Notes: generated from the letters alone by a model not told the origin. Numbered from the stretch's first letter, positions 25,066 to 33,000 are shown. The stretch: 41,350 nt of DNA from Novosphingobium sp. BW1 (GCF_008107685.1 NZ_VIRF01000049.1:1-41350), one strand, 5' to 3'. Translations and numbers: made by a program.

Positions 25066-25488
25066 ATGGCTTCACGACACGGCGCTGATCGCCTGCGTGA
25101 ATCAGGCGGGACACGATTGATTCGATTTTTGCGTTGGACGCGCGCGCAGGCGTGCCCTCAACTTGCGGCGATGGATATCGAACGCACTCTTGACCGGCTG
25201 CTCGCGCCCGAAGGCGGGTCTCTTGCGCTGGAGGCCCGCGCGCCGGAGCGCGGGCTCGCGCGGTCCTGGCGCATGGTGGTCGATCGTGACCTTTTCGGGC
25301 GCATCTGCCTTGTCTGGAGCTGGGGCCGGATTGGAACCCGGGGGCAGGGCAAGAGCCTGTCTTTTGCCGATCCACAGGCCGCGCGTGGGCCTTTGCGCGC
25401 CCTGTTGCAGCGAAGGCTTCGCGCGCCGCAGCGCATCGCAGTGGCCTATCGATCGGTTGAGGCGGGCCAGCATCTTCACTGGATTTAG
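25066..25488 (+). CDS. WGR-domain protein
   Basis: A small protein (140 aa from ATG 25066, or 105 aa from ATG 25171). Residues 65-110 form a WGR domain: RSWRMVVDRDLFGRICLVWS, then WGRIGTRGQGK, with the Trp-Gly-Arg signature. WGR domains occur in PARPs and as small stand-alone proteins on alphaproteobacterial plasmids; nucleic-acid binding is suggested but unproven there. AAGG 7 nt before ATG 25066 favours the longer form, though similarity starts only after 25171. It is divergent from parA, in the 163-bp gap that carries the parA leader, and 28 bp upstream of the TetR gene. Confidence 0.75.
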   Translation: MASRHGADRLRESGGTRLIRFLRWTRAQACPQLAAMDIERTLDRLLAPEGGSLALEARAPERGLARSWRMVVDRDLFGRICLVWSWGRIGTRGQGKSLSFADPQAARGPLRALLQRRLRAPQRIAVAYRSVEAGQHLHWI

Positions 25489-25503
25489 CGGGTCGGGCCC
25501 CTA

Positions 25504-25519
25504 TATACCGATTGGTATG
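25504..25519. promoter_or_regulatory. TetR operator 1, over the tetR start codon
   Basis: TATACC-GATT-GGTATG; the symmetric part ATACC-N4-GGTAT is 25505-25518. TATATA at 25502-25507 looks like a -10 box, 9 nt before the ATG at 25517, so the mRNA would be leaderless and the operator would cover the transcription start. Confidence 0.65.
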
Positions 25520-26131
25520 AAATGTTCGCAAAGCCCTGCCAAGTCGCGCGGTCGACCCCGGGAATTCGATCCCGAGGTGGCTCTGGGCTCGGCGCTCCAG
25601 GTGTTCTGGAAGCATGGCTACGAAGGCGCCTCGCTGGCCGAACTGACCGAGGCGATGGGCATCACGAAGCCCAGCCTCTATGCCTGCTTCGGCAACAAGG
25701 AAGCGCTCTTCAAGAAGGCGCTCGACCTCTACGAGCGCGACAAGCTGGCCTATATCCGCGCTGCGCTCGAAGCGCCTACCGCGCGCGGGGTGGCCGAGCG
25801 CCTGTTGCTCGGCTCGCTCGACACCTATTGCGGTTCGGCCGAACGCCAGGGATGCCTGGGCGTCATCAGCCTGCTGTCCTGCACCAATGAAGACACCTCG
25901 ATTCGAGACCACATGATCGCGCGGCGCCAGTCTTCGGATGCTGCACTCGTTACGCGGTTCGAGGAGGCGAAGGCCCAAGGCGACCTGCCCGAAGGCAGCG
26001 ATCCCGTAGGCCTGGCCCAGTGCCTTTCCACGGTGCTGCAGGGCCTCGCCGTCAAGGCCCAGGGCGGAACCTCCCGCGGCGAACTGAAAGGTGTCATTGA
26101 GGCTTTCCTGGCGATGTGGCCGGGGCTTTAA
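25517..26131 (+). CDS. TetR/AcrR-family transcriptional regulator
   Basis: A 204-aa repressor. The N-terminal DNA-binding domain has GRPREFDPEVALGSALQVFW at 12-31 and GYEGASLAELTEAMGITKPS around 34-53, followed by LYACFGNKEALFKKALDLY, all standard for TetR. The C-terminal ligand domain includes a CGSAERQGCLG segment. No Shine-Dalgarno precedes ATG 25517; the start overlaps operator 1, and the gene may be translated from a leaderless mRNA. Two further operators of the same pattern lie 70-135 bp downstream of the stop, so it likely represses both itself and the rightward promoter near 26227. Ligand unknown. Confidence 0.9.
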   Translation: MKCSQSPAKSRGRPREFDPEVALGSALQVFWKHGYEGASLAELTEAMGITKPSLYACFGNKEALFKKALDLYERDKLAYIRAALEAPTARGVAERLLLGSLDTYCGSAERQGCLGVISLLSCTNEDTSIRDHMIARRQSSDAALVTRFEEAKAQGDLPEGSDPVGLAQCLSTVLQGLAVKAQGGTSRGELKGVIEAFLAMWPGL

Positions 26132-26200
26132 GCGCGGGGGACGCGATTTTCTGAAAATCGGCGGCTGTTCATGGCCTTCAATCCGGCGCGTTACGCTTTC

Positions 26201-26216
26201 TATACCATGTGGTATA
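26201..26216. promoter_or_regulatory. TetR operator 2
   Basis: TATACC-ATGT-GGTATA, perfect six-base arms around a 4-nt centre, the best-conserved of the three sites. Its centre is 50 bp from that of operator 3, upstream of the candidate -35 box. Confidence 0.65.
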
Positions 26217-26226
26217 TAAAAATCGG

Positions 26227-26254
26227 TTGACCGTACACCCTGGCTTAATATATA
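26227..26254 (+). promoter_or_regulatory. Candidate TetR-controlled rightward promoter
   Basis: TTGACC, 16-nt spacer, TATATA at 26249-26254. Operator 3 overlaps the -10 box, so the bound repressor would block it. The transcript would start near 26262 and run about 300 nt before the next supported start codon. Confidence 0.5.
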
Positions 26255-26266
26255 CCGGACGGTACA
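26251..26266. promoter_or_regulatory. TetR operator 3
   Basis: TATACC-GGAC-GGTACA, one mismatch between the arms; same spacing as operators 1 and 2. Confidence 0.6.
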
Positions 26267-26498
26267 CAAAGAGTCCGCTCGACGTGCACTGCAACAGGGG
26301 AAGAGCCGATGTACCCAGTCCACCATCGCCAAAGCTCGGGCTAAGGCCCCCGGCACGAACCCGGCGTGCCCCTTCGTGGCTCGCACGAATTCATTTCCGA
26401 TATCCGGCCCAAGCGGCTGTCGCCTCTTCGCGGTGACGGGTCTCTCGGTCTGATCGACGTCCCCCACTCCCGGCCTCCCTCGCGCCGTGGAGGGCCCT

Positions 26499-26541
26499 GA
26501 CGCGCGCCTGTCCCCCCCGCCTTACCCACCAGGCGCGCGTC
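26499..26541 (+). promoter_or_regulatory. 12-bp stem-loop before the 139-aa gene
   Basis: GACGCGCGCCTG / CAGGCGCGCGTC, perfect, with a 19-nt C-rich loop, ending 26 nt before the ATG and followed by GGGCTTTCATT. It may act as an attenuator or terminator of the leader transcript. Confidence 0.55.
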
Positions 26542-26567
26542 GGGCTTTCATTCCAGGAGCACTCACC

Positions 26568-26987
26568 ATGGCTTTCCTCGATTGCCGGGATGCGGCGCTG
26601 CACGCGCTGCCCAATTTCGCAGAGCTTGATCCGGACGGAGCCCACCGGGCCGATCTTGCATCCCACTTCGACGCCATGGAGCTGCGCGTGGTGCAACTGG
26701 CGCATGGCGATACACTGGAGAGCTTGCGCCCGCAGCGCCCGCGCGGGCGGCTCGCCCGCCTTGTGCTGGGGCCAAGGCCCCCTCCGCGTCAGCTCGCCAA
26801 TCCTCGTCTCGAAGCCCTGCGCCGCCTGGTCGTCCAAGCCTGGCACAAGGGTTTTCTCCTTCCCGCATCGGTCCTGCACGAAGCCGAGGCAGCGGGCTTC
26901 AGCGACACTCAGATCGGCGTGCTCGTCGACAGCATAGGCCGTGCGCGCAGTTGTCCGGCCGGTCTCCCGGGTTCCTCCCGGGCGTAG
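26568..26987 (+). CDS. Hypothetical protein, 139 aa
   Basis: Not recognised. AGGAG 8 nt upstream of ATG 26568 gives a clear translation start. The protein is soluble and mostly helical in appearance; the first 60 residues are rich in Ala, Asp and His, the middle is Arg/Pro-rich (RPRGRLARLVLGPRPPPRQL near 59-78), and a helical part follows (LEALRRLVVQAWHKGFLLPA). No signal peptide, membrane segment or catalytic motif is seen. It lies downstream of the TetR-type operators and long leader, so it may be the regulated gene. Convergent with the UdgX fusion, 74 bp away. Confidence 0.65.
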   Translation: MAFLDCRDAALHALPNFAELDPDGAHRADLASHFDAMELRVVQLAHGDTLESLRPQRPRGRLARLVLGPRPPPRQLANPRLEALRRLVVQAWHKGFLLPASVLHEAEAAGFSDTQIGVLVDSIGRARSCPAGLPGSSRA

Positions 26988-27061
26988 CCTTGCGGCGTCT
27001 CGCGGCCGGGGCCGGGCCAGATCCCGTCGATCCGATCGCTCCCCGGCGGTCTGCGTGGACC

Positions 27062-28486
27062 TCAGGCAGGCGTGTGCAGGCGATTTTCTCGTGCAAGGTG
27101 GGCTGACACCAGGGCGAGATCCGCTTTGAAGCGTTCGGTCTCGCGCGTGCTGGCAGCGCCGTTGAGGCGCAGGAGGTAGCTGGGATGGACGGTCAGCCAC
27201 ATCGGCGTGCCATCGGGGAGGGGGATGGGGCAGCCGCGTTCCCGGCCGATGGACGGGGTACGCCCGAGAAGAGCCCGCCCCGCACTGGCCCCTAGCGCGA
27301 GAATCGCACGCGGGCGCACCAGCGCGCGCTCGGCTTCCAGCCACCAGCGGCAGTGGTCGATCTCGTTCGCGGTGGGGTTCTGGTGCAGGAGGCGCCTGCC
27401 CTGGCGCTCGAACTTGAAGTGCTTGACCGCGTTGGTGACGTAGGCCTGCGCACGCGCGATCCCTGCGCGCGTGAGATGGGCATTGAGCAGTTCGCCCGCA
27501 GGGCCGACGAACGGGCGGCCCGTGCGCTCTTCGGTATCGCCCGGCTGTTCGCCCAGAATCAGCAGCGGCGGATCGAGCGGGCCTTCGCCCAGAACGGGGG
27601 CGGTGCCGTTGCACCCGATCGGGCAGCGGCGGCACTGTGCGATACCGTCTGCCAGAGCCTCGCGGGTCGTGGGGGCGGGTTCGTCGGCAGGCGGGGCGCC
27701 GGTTGCGATCATCGCCGCCTCGCGCTGTTGCGCCCCGGCGATGAGCGCGGGGATCTGCGCGGCTTCGGGCAGGTTCTTCCAGTAGCGGCGCGGCATTTCT
27801 TTGACCATGGCTCCGACCTTGAGGCGCGCCGGGTTGAAGATCGAGCGGTAATAACCCAACCACAGGTCTTCGGTCGCATCGTGGGCAGGCACGTCCTCGC
27901 GCCGTGCCGGAGGGGCTTCGTTCAGGCTTTTCCCGTCCCAGTGCAGGGTCAGGCGCGGGGTCAGGATCGACCAGCGCTGGCTGGCGAAACGGTCACGGAA
28001 GAAGGCCGCGTTGGCGCGCTCGATCCGGTGATCGGGCTCGAACCAGGCGAGGTAACGGGGCGGGCCCGTGTCCTCGGGCATCGCGCGAAAGCGCAGGAAG
28101 GCGCGCATCTTGTGAATGTCGCGCCGAACCTGCCGGACAAGGCGGTGGAGCGCGCCGGCATCGGGATCGGCGGGATCGCCCAGCAGGCGGGGCTCATCCT
28201 GCAGCCGCCACAGGATGCGGTAGAGGAGGTCAAGCCGCGCGCCGTCGCGGTGGAGTATGGCAAGATGCGCCTGATCAAGAAACGCCCGGTTGGCGCGGAC
28301 AGTCCGGGCCGAAGTTGCCGGTGCGGGTGAGAAGGTATGGGCAGGGGGCGCCGCGAACAGGTCCTCGCTCTCGGCTGCGTCGCGCCAGGACACCTCGTGC
28401 GGGGCATGGCCTTGGGAGACAAGGCGCCGAGCTTCATCGCGCCACGCCTCGAAGTCGTCGGGTTCCTGCAGAGTAGCCACGATCAT
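27062..28486 (-). CDS. udgX: DUF4130-UdgX fusion uracil-DNA glycosylase-like protein
   Basis: A 474-aa two-domain DNA repair protein. Residues about 60-240 match DUF4130 (YRILWRLQDEP, then RRDIHKMRAFLRFR and YLAWFEPDHRIERANAAFF). Residues about 285-470 are the UdgX domain, with an iron-sulfur-type Cys pair near CRRCPIGC, GEQPGDTEER near 312 and VHPSYLLRL near 440. UdgX forms a covalent bond to the DNA after uracil removal through a His in a KRRIH loop; here the loop reads GRRLLHQNP near 362-370, keeping Arg and His but not the Ile. ATG 28486 overlaps the radical SAM gene's stop (ATGA), showing translational coupling. Confidence 0.9.
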   Translation of the reverse strand: MIVATLQEPDDFEAWRDEARRLVSQGHAPHEVSWRDAAESEDLFAAPPAHTFSPAPATSARTVRANRAFLDQAHLAILHRDGARLDLLYRILWRLQDEPRLLGDPADPDAGALHRLVRQVRRDIHKMRAFLRFRAMPEDTGPPRYLAWFEPDHRIERANAAFFRDRFASQRWSILTPRLTLHWDGKSLNEAPPARREDVPAHDATEDLWLGYYRSIFNPARLKVGAMVKEMPRRYWKNLPEAAQIPALIAGAQQREAAMIATGAPPADEPAPTTREALADGIAQCRRCPIGCNGTAPVLGEGPLDPPLLILGEQPGDTEERTGRPFVGPAGELLNAHLTRAGIARAQAYVTNAVKHFKFERQGRRLLHQNPTANEIDHCRWWLEAERALVRPRAILALGASAGRALLGRTPSIGRERGCPIPLPDGTPMWLTVHPSYLLRLNGAASTRETERFKADLALVSAHLARENRLHTPA

Positions 28487-29724
28487 GCGAAGAGTTCGAG
28501 TTGTTTGGGCTTGGGGGCAAGCTGCGCGCGCAGGTCCGCGCGATCGAGCAGGGTGACCGGGCGCCAGTCGGTGGTTGTTACGAACGGGCGCAGCTTGCGC
28601 ACCGAGACGGTGAGGCGCGCGACATCCTCCAGGCGCAGCGTGCGGTGGCGGCGCGCGGCAAGGATCGCGTCGACCGCCTTGGTGCCCAGGCCCGGCACGC
28701 GCAGCAGCATCTCGCGCGGGGCGCGGTTGAGATCGACCGGAAAGACCTCGCGGCTTTCCAGCGCCCAGGCCAGCTTGGGGTCGATGTCGAGCGGGAGCAT
28801 GCCCTCCGGCCCCGCCGCGCGGCGCACATCGCTGGTGGAAAAGCCGTAGAAGCGGATCAGCCAGTCGGACTGGTAGAGGCGGTGTTCGCGCAGCAGCGGC
28901 GGACGTTTCAGGGGAAGCACGGCGCTTGAACTGGGGATCGGACTGAACGCCGAATAGTAGACCCGGCGCAGACCGAAACCGCGGTAGAGCGTGCTGGCGC
29001 GTTCGACGATCTGGGTGTCGTTTGTCCCATCGGCTCCCACGACCATCTGTGTCGACTGGCCGGCCGGGGCGAAGCGCGGGGCGGAGCGGTAGCGCGCACT
29101 GGCATCCTTGCCTGCAACGATCGCGTCGCGCACGGTGCCCATGGCGCCCTCGATCTGCCGGGTCTTCTTGTCGGGCGCGAGGCGGGCCAGGCCCTGCTCG
29201 GTCGGCAGTTCGACGTTGATGGAGACGCGGTCTGCCCAGCGTCCCGCGCGTTCCACCAGTTCGGCTTCGGCCTCGGGGATGGTCTTCAGGTGGATGTAAC
29301 CGCGAAAATCATGGTCCTCGCGCAGGCTGCGCGCGACTTCGATCAGCTGCTCCATCGTATGGCTGGCGGTGCGCACGATGCCCGAGGACAGGAACAGCCC
29401 CTCGATGTAGTTGCGGCGGTAGAAGGAGAGGGTGAGGTCCACGACCTCGCGCGGGGTGAAGCGCGCGCGGCGCACGTTCGAGCTCTTGCGATTGACGCAG
29501 TAATGGCAGTCGAAGATGCAGTGGTTGGTCAGCAGCAGCTTGAGCAGCGAGATGCACCGCCCGTCCGGCGCATAGGCGTGGCAGATGCCCATGCCCGCGG
29601 TCGAGCCGAGCCCCTTGCCGTCCCGGCTGTCACGCTTGGCAGTGCCGGACGAGGCGCAGGAGGCATCGTACTTGGCGGCATCGGCGAGAATTTCGAGGCG
29701 TTCGAGGACGGAAAGTTGCGACAT
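28483..29724 (-). CDS. DNA modification/repair radical SAM protein with helix-hairpin-helix
   Basis: A 413-aa radical SAM enzyme of the family often paired with DUF4130/UdgX proteins and annotated as putative DNA modification or repair. The cluster motif CxxxCxxC is CIFDCHYC near 68-75. RFTPREVVDLTLSFYRRNYI and FLSSGIVRT follow. A helix-hairpin-helix, VPGLGTKAVDAIL near 342, should bind DNA. The C-terminus is KQLELFA, a good match to the sliding-clamp binding motif QLxLF. ATG 29724 (MSQLSVLERL) starts the conserved part; the frame continues 12 codons upstream to a TTG. First of a two-gene operon. Its substrate lesion is unknown. Confidence 0.88.
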   Translation of the reverse strand: MSQLSVLERLEILADAAKYDASCASSGTAKRDSRDGKGLGSTAGMGICHAYAPDGRCISLLKLLLTNHCIFDCHYCVNRKSSNVRRARFTPREVVDLTLSFYRRNYIEGLFLSSGIVRTASHTMEQLIEVARSLREDHDFRGYIHLKTIPEAEAELVERAGRWADRVSINVELPTEQGLARLAPDKKTRQIEGAMGTVRDAIVAGKDASARYRSAPRFAPAGQSTQMVVGADGTNDTQIVERASTLYRGFGLRRVYYSAFSPIPSSSAVLPLKRPPLLREHRLYQSDWLIRFYGFSTSDVRRAAGPEGMLPLDIDPKLAWALESREVFPVDLNRAPREMLLRVPGLGTKAVDAILAARRHRTLRLEDVARLTVSVRKLRPFVTTTDWRPVTLLDRADLRAQLAPKPKQLELFA

Positions 29725-29820
29725 ATCGTTCTTGATATGTTCTTCTTTTGCCGTCTGCAAGACGCTTGCGATGATCCGAGGGGAAAGGGGGGCTGGCCAG
29801 CTCTGGGAGCCCGAGGGTGC

Positions 29821-30771
29821 CTAGCTGGCCAGGGCCTGTCCAAGCTTGCCGATGAGACGGCGCAGGCCCTTGCGTCGGCGCGGCATTTTCACCATTTCGC
29901 CCAGGTAGGTACTGGTGCGGATAACGCCGTCGTGGATGCCCACCGGCTCGCGCAGGTGCAGGCGCCCCACCGCCTCGTCCGAATAGGCCGGGGTGTAATA
30001 GATGCAATCCTCGAAGTAGTAGTGCGTCACCTGCGACCATCGCGTGCGGCGGGGGTCGGTCTGCAGGCTGCCGCCATGGAGGAGGTTGGCGCTCCAGATC
30101 AGGGCCTGGCCCTTGCGGGCGAGGAAGGGCTCGGGGCGGAGCCCGTCGGCTTTGGCCAGCGCGTCCCACGCCCGTTCGTAGGGAGCCTGGGCGCTCTCGG
30201 GAATAGTGCCGAACCCGCGGCGGGCGATCATCGCGTTGGTCATGATCGGCCAGCGGTGCGAGCCGGGAAGGTAGAACACAGGCCCGTTCTCGGGCGTGAT
30301 GTCCTCCATCGCCAGCCAGACCCCGCACATGAAGCGCTCGGGCAGGCTGGAGAAATGGACCGCGTCCGAATGCGCGCCCTGCTGGGTTCCGACCGGAAAG
30401 TTCAGGGTCTGGAACGGGAAGGCGGGGCGGCCATAAAGCGTGCCCAGAAGATCCAGGATGGCCGGGTTCGCGGCGATGGCACGCACATCGTCATGGAAAG
30501 TCCAGGCATCCTGGATACGTCGCTCGCCCTGGGTCTTGTCGCTGTCGGGATCGGACAGCTCCATGCCCGCGTAGCGCGGCCCCAGGTCCGCCTGAATACG
30601 CGCGATCCGCGCGTCGATCTCGGTATCGGGAAAATCCAGGACGGCAAACCCGCGCGTGTGCAGATCCTCGGCGATGCGCCGTTCCCCGGCGGTCAGCCCC
30701 AGGCCTTCCACCTCCTGCGCGAAGAGGGGGGATTCGATGAGAGGAATGCCCGGAAGCGGAGTGTCGTTCAC
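29821..30771 (-). CDS. Phytanoyl-CoA dioxygenase (PhyH) family oxygenase
   Basis: A 316-aa Fe(II)/2-oxoglutarate-dependent oxygenase of the PhyH superfamily. Iron ligands appear in GAHSDAVHF (His near 131, Asp near 133) and LLHGGS (distal His near 231), and the 2-oxoglutarate-binding Arg is probably in DPRRTRWSQ. MEDITPENGPVFYLPGSHRW is typical of the fold. Bacterial relatives hydroxylate lipids, amino acids or secondary metabolites. GTG 30771 is used: upstream AAGG is at acceptable spacing, and extra codons further upstream are not protein-like. It follows the LpxO-like gene after 84 bp. Substrate unknown. Confidence 0.87.
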   Translation of the reverse strand: MNDTPLPGIPLIESPLFAQEVEGLGLTAGERRIAEDLHTRGFAVLDFPDTEIDARIARIQADLGPRYAGMELSDPDSDKTQGERRIQDAWTFHDDVRAIAANPAILDLLGTLYGRPAFPFQTLNFPVGTQQGAHSDAVHFSSLPERFMCGVWLAMEDITPENGPVFYLPGSHRWPIMTNAMIARRGFGTIPESAQAPYERAWDALAKADGLRPEPFLARKGQALIWSANLLHGGSLQTDPRRTRWSQVTHYYFEDCIYYTPAYSDEAVGRLHLREPVGIHDGVIRTSTYLGEMVKMPRRRKGLRRLIGKLGQALAS

Positions 30772-30855
30772 GGGCAGGGCCTTTCTCCTTGAATAAACGG
30801 CCAAATAGCCAATAAAGTCGCGTTTCCCAGTTGTATAGATATCCCGCAGGAGCCG

Positions 30856-31650
30856 CTAAAGGGGCGCTCGTTCGGACGCCGACACCGTGGTCTTGCTCCC
30901 CGCGCGATCAATCGCCTTGCGGATATCCTGCACGAAGCGGGAGTGGCGCACGCCCTTGAGGAAGATCTCCTGGATCAGGTTTCCGCGCCAGCGGCAGGGC
31001 CGCTTGATCTGGACGAGGAGGATATAGCGGTCCTCCCCGGTCTCGTTCCAGACCTCGTGGTTGAACATGTCGTCGAACAGGAACGACTTGCCATCGTCCC
31101 AGTGGAGGACGTGGAGAGTCTCGCCTTCCTCGATGTGCATGCGGCACTTTTCGCGCTCGGCCGGGGCCTTGAGCGGAAGGTGCCAGGTCAGCATACCCTT
31201 GGTCATGCCCCAGTGGCGGGGGATATGGCCGCCCGCTTCGAGCACCGAGAAGTTGGCGGTGACAAGGCCGGGAATGCGTTCCAGCAGGGCAGCGGTAACG
31301 GGCGCGCGCGCGGCGTTGGCCTTCATGGTGTAGCCATAGCCCTTGAGGAAGAAGGCCCGCCAGCGCCGGTCGGCCGCGATGCGCCCATGGTCGAACGAGA
31401 TCTCGCCGAGCGAGGGAATGTCCTCGGCGCGAATGCGCAGAGCCTCATCGCGGATCGCCTCCCAGTTCGCTTCCATCTCGGCGATCCAGGGGAAGCTGGC
31501 CGTGTCCTGAATGGCCGTGTCCGGGATCTTGGAATGGCGCAGGATGGTGCGGTCGATGGCCGGGCGCAGTTCCTTGCCGATCTGGAACAGGGACTTGTTG
31601 ACGAACGGGACCTTCCACCCGCGTGCATTAAGAGTATCGTTCCAGCTCAA
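30856..31650 (-). CDS. LpxO-like aspartyl/asparaginyl beta-hydroxylase family protein
   Basis: A 264-aa Fe(II)/2-oxoglutarate oxygenase of the Asp/Asn beta-hydroxylase family (PF05118), which includes LpxO, the lipid A 2-hydroxylase. Conserved features are GGHIPRHWG near 139-147 (His ligands), then DDMFNHEVWNETGEDRYILL near 192-211 (second His and the 2-oxoglutarate Arg), ending QIKRPCRW. The start is TTG at 31650: an in-frame stop lies directly before it, and GGAG at 8 nt supports it. Its operon partner is the PhyH oxygenase. A lipid A or other acyl-chain target is plausible but not shown. Confidence 0.85.
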   Translation of the reverse strand: MSWNDTLNARGWKVPFVNKSLFQIGKELRPAIDRTILRHSKIPDTAIQDTASFPWIAEMEANWEAIRDEALRIRAEDIPSLGEISFDHGRIAADRRWRAFFLKGYGYTMKANAARAPVTAALLERIPGLVTANFSVLEAGGHIPRHWGMTKGMLTWHLPLKAPAEREKCRMHIEEGETLHVLHWDDGKSFLFDDMFNHEVWNETGEDRYILLVQIKRPCRWRGNLIQEIFLKGVRHSRFVQDIRKAIDRAGSKTTVSASERAPL

Positions 31651-31917
31651 TTACTTGCTCCGACAGATGCTAGCCTGTTTCGATCAGCCTCTATAGGCTT
31701 CCTACGCGAAATTGCACGGTATTGAGAGCGTCCGAAGCCGCATCTTCGCCACGGCGGCGTGACGAACCGTGGCATCCGGGCGATGAATACCTCGAAGTGG
31801 TCCAGACACACGTCCAATCCTCTTGCCATTGCCGGGAGGACGAGCGAAACGCACAGGCAGGGCGCCCCCGCCCGTGCAGCGATGCCGGGGGCGCGAGAGA
31901 CGCTGACGGATACCACG
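31651..31917. other. Divergent gap between oxygenase genes
   Basis: A 267-bp region expected to hold promoters for both the LpxO-like gene (-) and the PhyH gene (+). Long open frames here are out-of-frame extensions of neighbours. No clear promoter or operator pair was found. Confidence 0.35.
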
Positions 31918-32982
31918 ATGACGATCTTTGCCCGGGCCCGGGCTATTCTGCTTGCTCCTTTCTGGACGCTGCAACTGGCGACCTCGGCCAAGAGCTTTCT
32001 CGACCATCCGCTGATCGGTTCGCCGCGGCTCAACCGCCTGGGGCTGCACCGTGCCCGCGTGCGCGCGGCCGATATCCTGTGCCGCTGGCGGCGTCGGCGT
32101 CTGGCGCGGCACGTTCCGGCCGACTGGCGTGCCGCGTTCGACCGCGATGGCTTCGTAGCGATCGAGAACGTGGTGCCCGTGGCCGAGTTTGCCGCCCTGC
32201 GCCGCGCGCTGCTGTCCTACGAGGCGCCCGCGCGCGAAATGCGCCAGGGCGATGCGATCACCCGGCGCATCGCGATCGACCCGCAGATGCTGGAGGCCAT
32301 CCCCGCGCTGCGGACGCTTCTGTCAAGGCGGGATCTGCGCGCCCTGTTCCACTACGTGGCGAGCTTTCGCACTGAACCGCTGCACTACATCCAGACCATT
32401 GTGAGCCATTGCGGAGAGGGCGGCCCCGACCCGCAGGAGACGATCCACGCCGACAGCTTTCACGCCTCGATGAAGGCCTGGCTCTTTCTCAATCCGGTGC
32501 GCGCCGAGGATGGTCCTTTCACCTATGTACGCGGTTCGCATCGTTACACGCCTGCCCGGCTCGACTGGGAGTATCACCGAAGTCTGCGCGATCCTGTGAG
32601 CATCGACCGGCTGTCGGCCCGCGGTTCGCCGCGCGCGGGGCCCGAGGATCTGGCCAAGATGGGCTACGGCGCGCCCGAAGGGCTGGCCGTTCCCGCCAAC
32701 ACGCTGGTGGTGGCCGATACCGGCGGCTTCCATGCCCGCGGTGCGGCGCAGCAGGCGGGCGAGCGGGTCGAGATATGGTCCTATTCGCGGCGCAATCCCT
32801 TCCTGCCCTGGCTGGGCGGGGACGCGCTCAGCCTGCCCGGCCTCGCCGAGCGGCGGGTGGGCTGGCTGTGGTCCTTCCGGGACCGTTTCGCCGCGCGCAT
32901 CGGCCAGCCCTGGCAGCCGGTCGGCACGCGCCGCGCCATCGACGCACGGGTCGAAGAAGAGGGCGCGAACGGCGCGGCCTGA
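31918..32982 (+). CDS. Phytanoyl-CoA dioxygenase (PhyH) family oxygenase
   Basis: A 354-aa oxygenase, distinct in sequence from the PhyH protein at 29821-30771. Iron ligands: IHADSFH (His 177, Asp 179) and GGFHARG (His 272). The segment AWLFLNPVRAEDGPFTYVRG and a GSHRYTPARL match the PhyH core. The N-terminal 60 residues carry a hydrophobic stretch (ILLAPFWTLQLATSAKSFL) that may anchor it. Start codon is uncertain: ATG 31918 is used, ATG 31882 is in frame. It is divergent from the LpxO-like gene across a 267-bp gap and ends 18 bp from the convergent unknown gene. Substrate unknown. Confidence 0.85.
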   Translation: MTIFARARAILLAPFWTLQLATSAKSFLDHPLIGSPRLNRLGLHRARVRAADILCRWRRRRLARHVPADWRAAFDRDGFVAIENVVPVAEFAALRRALLSYEAPAREMRQGDAITRRIAIDPQMLEAIPALRTLLSRRDLRALFHYVASFRTEPLHYIQTIVSHCGEGGPDPQETIHADSFHASMKAWLFLNPVRAEDGPFTYVRGSHRYTPARLDWEYHRSLRDPVSIDRLSARGSPRAGPEDLAKMGYGAPEGLAVPANTLVVADTGGFHARGAAQQAGERVEIWSYSRRNPFLPWLGGDALSLPGLAERRVGWLWSFRDRFAARIGQPWQPVGTRRAIDARVEEEGANGAA

Positions 32983-33000
32983 ACCGCGGGTTCGGCTCGC

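Larger units (their letters stand above)
26132..26567 (+). other. Long regulatory/leader region before the 139-aa gene
   Basis: A 436-bp gap with two TetR operators, a promoter candidate, a possible 11-codon peptide starting at ATG 26309 (MYPVHHRQSSG, preceded by GGGGAAGAG) and a strong hairpin at 26499-26541. No larger protein gene is supported. The part after 26262 would be a leader of about 300 nt. Confidence 0.5.

Noticed and set aside
24959..26467. 502-codon minus frame opposite WGR and TetR genes
   Set aside because: No family features; the + strand genes have WGR and TetR motifs in the same place.
26391..27863. 490-codon minus frame across the hypothetical and UdgX genes
   Set aside because: Arg-rich shadow of the UdgX frame with no recognisable motif.
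29290..30792. 500-codon + frame opposite PhyH and radical SAM genes
   Set aside because: Antisense shadow; CxxxCxxC and HxD motifs are on the minus strand.
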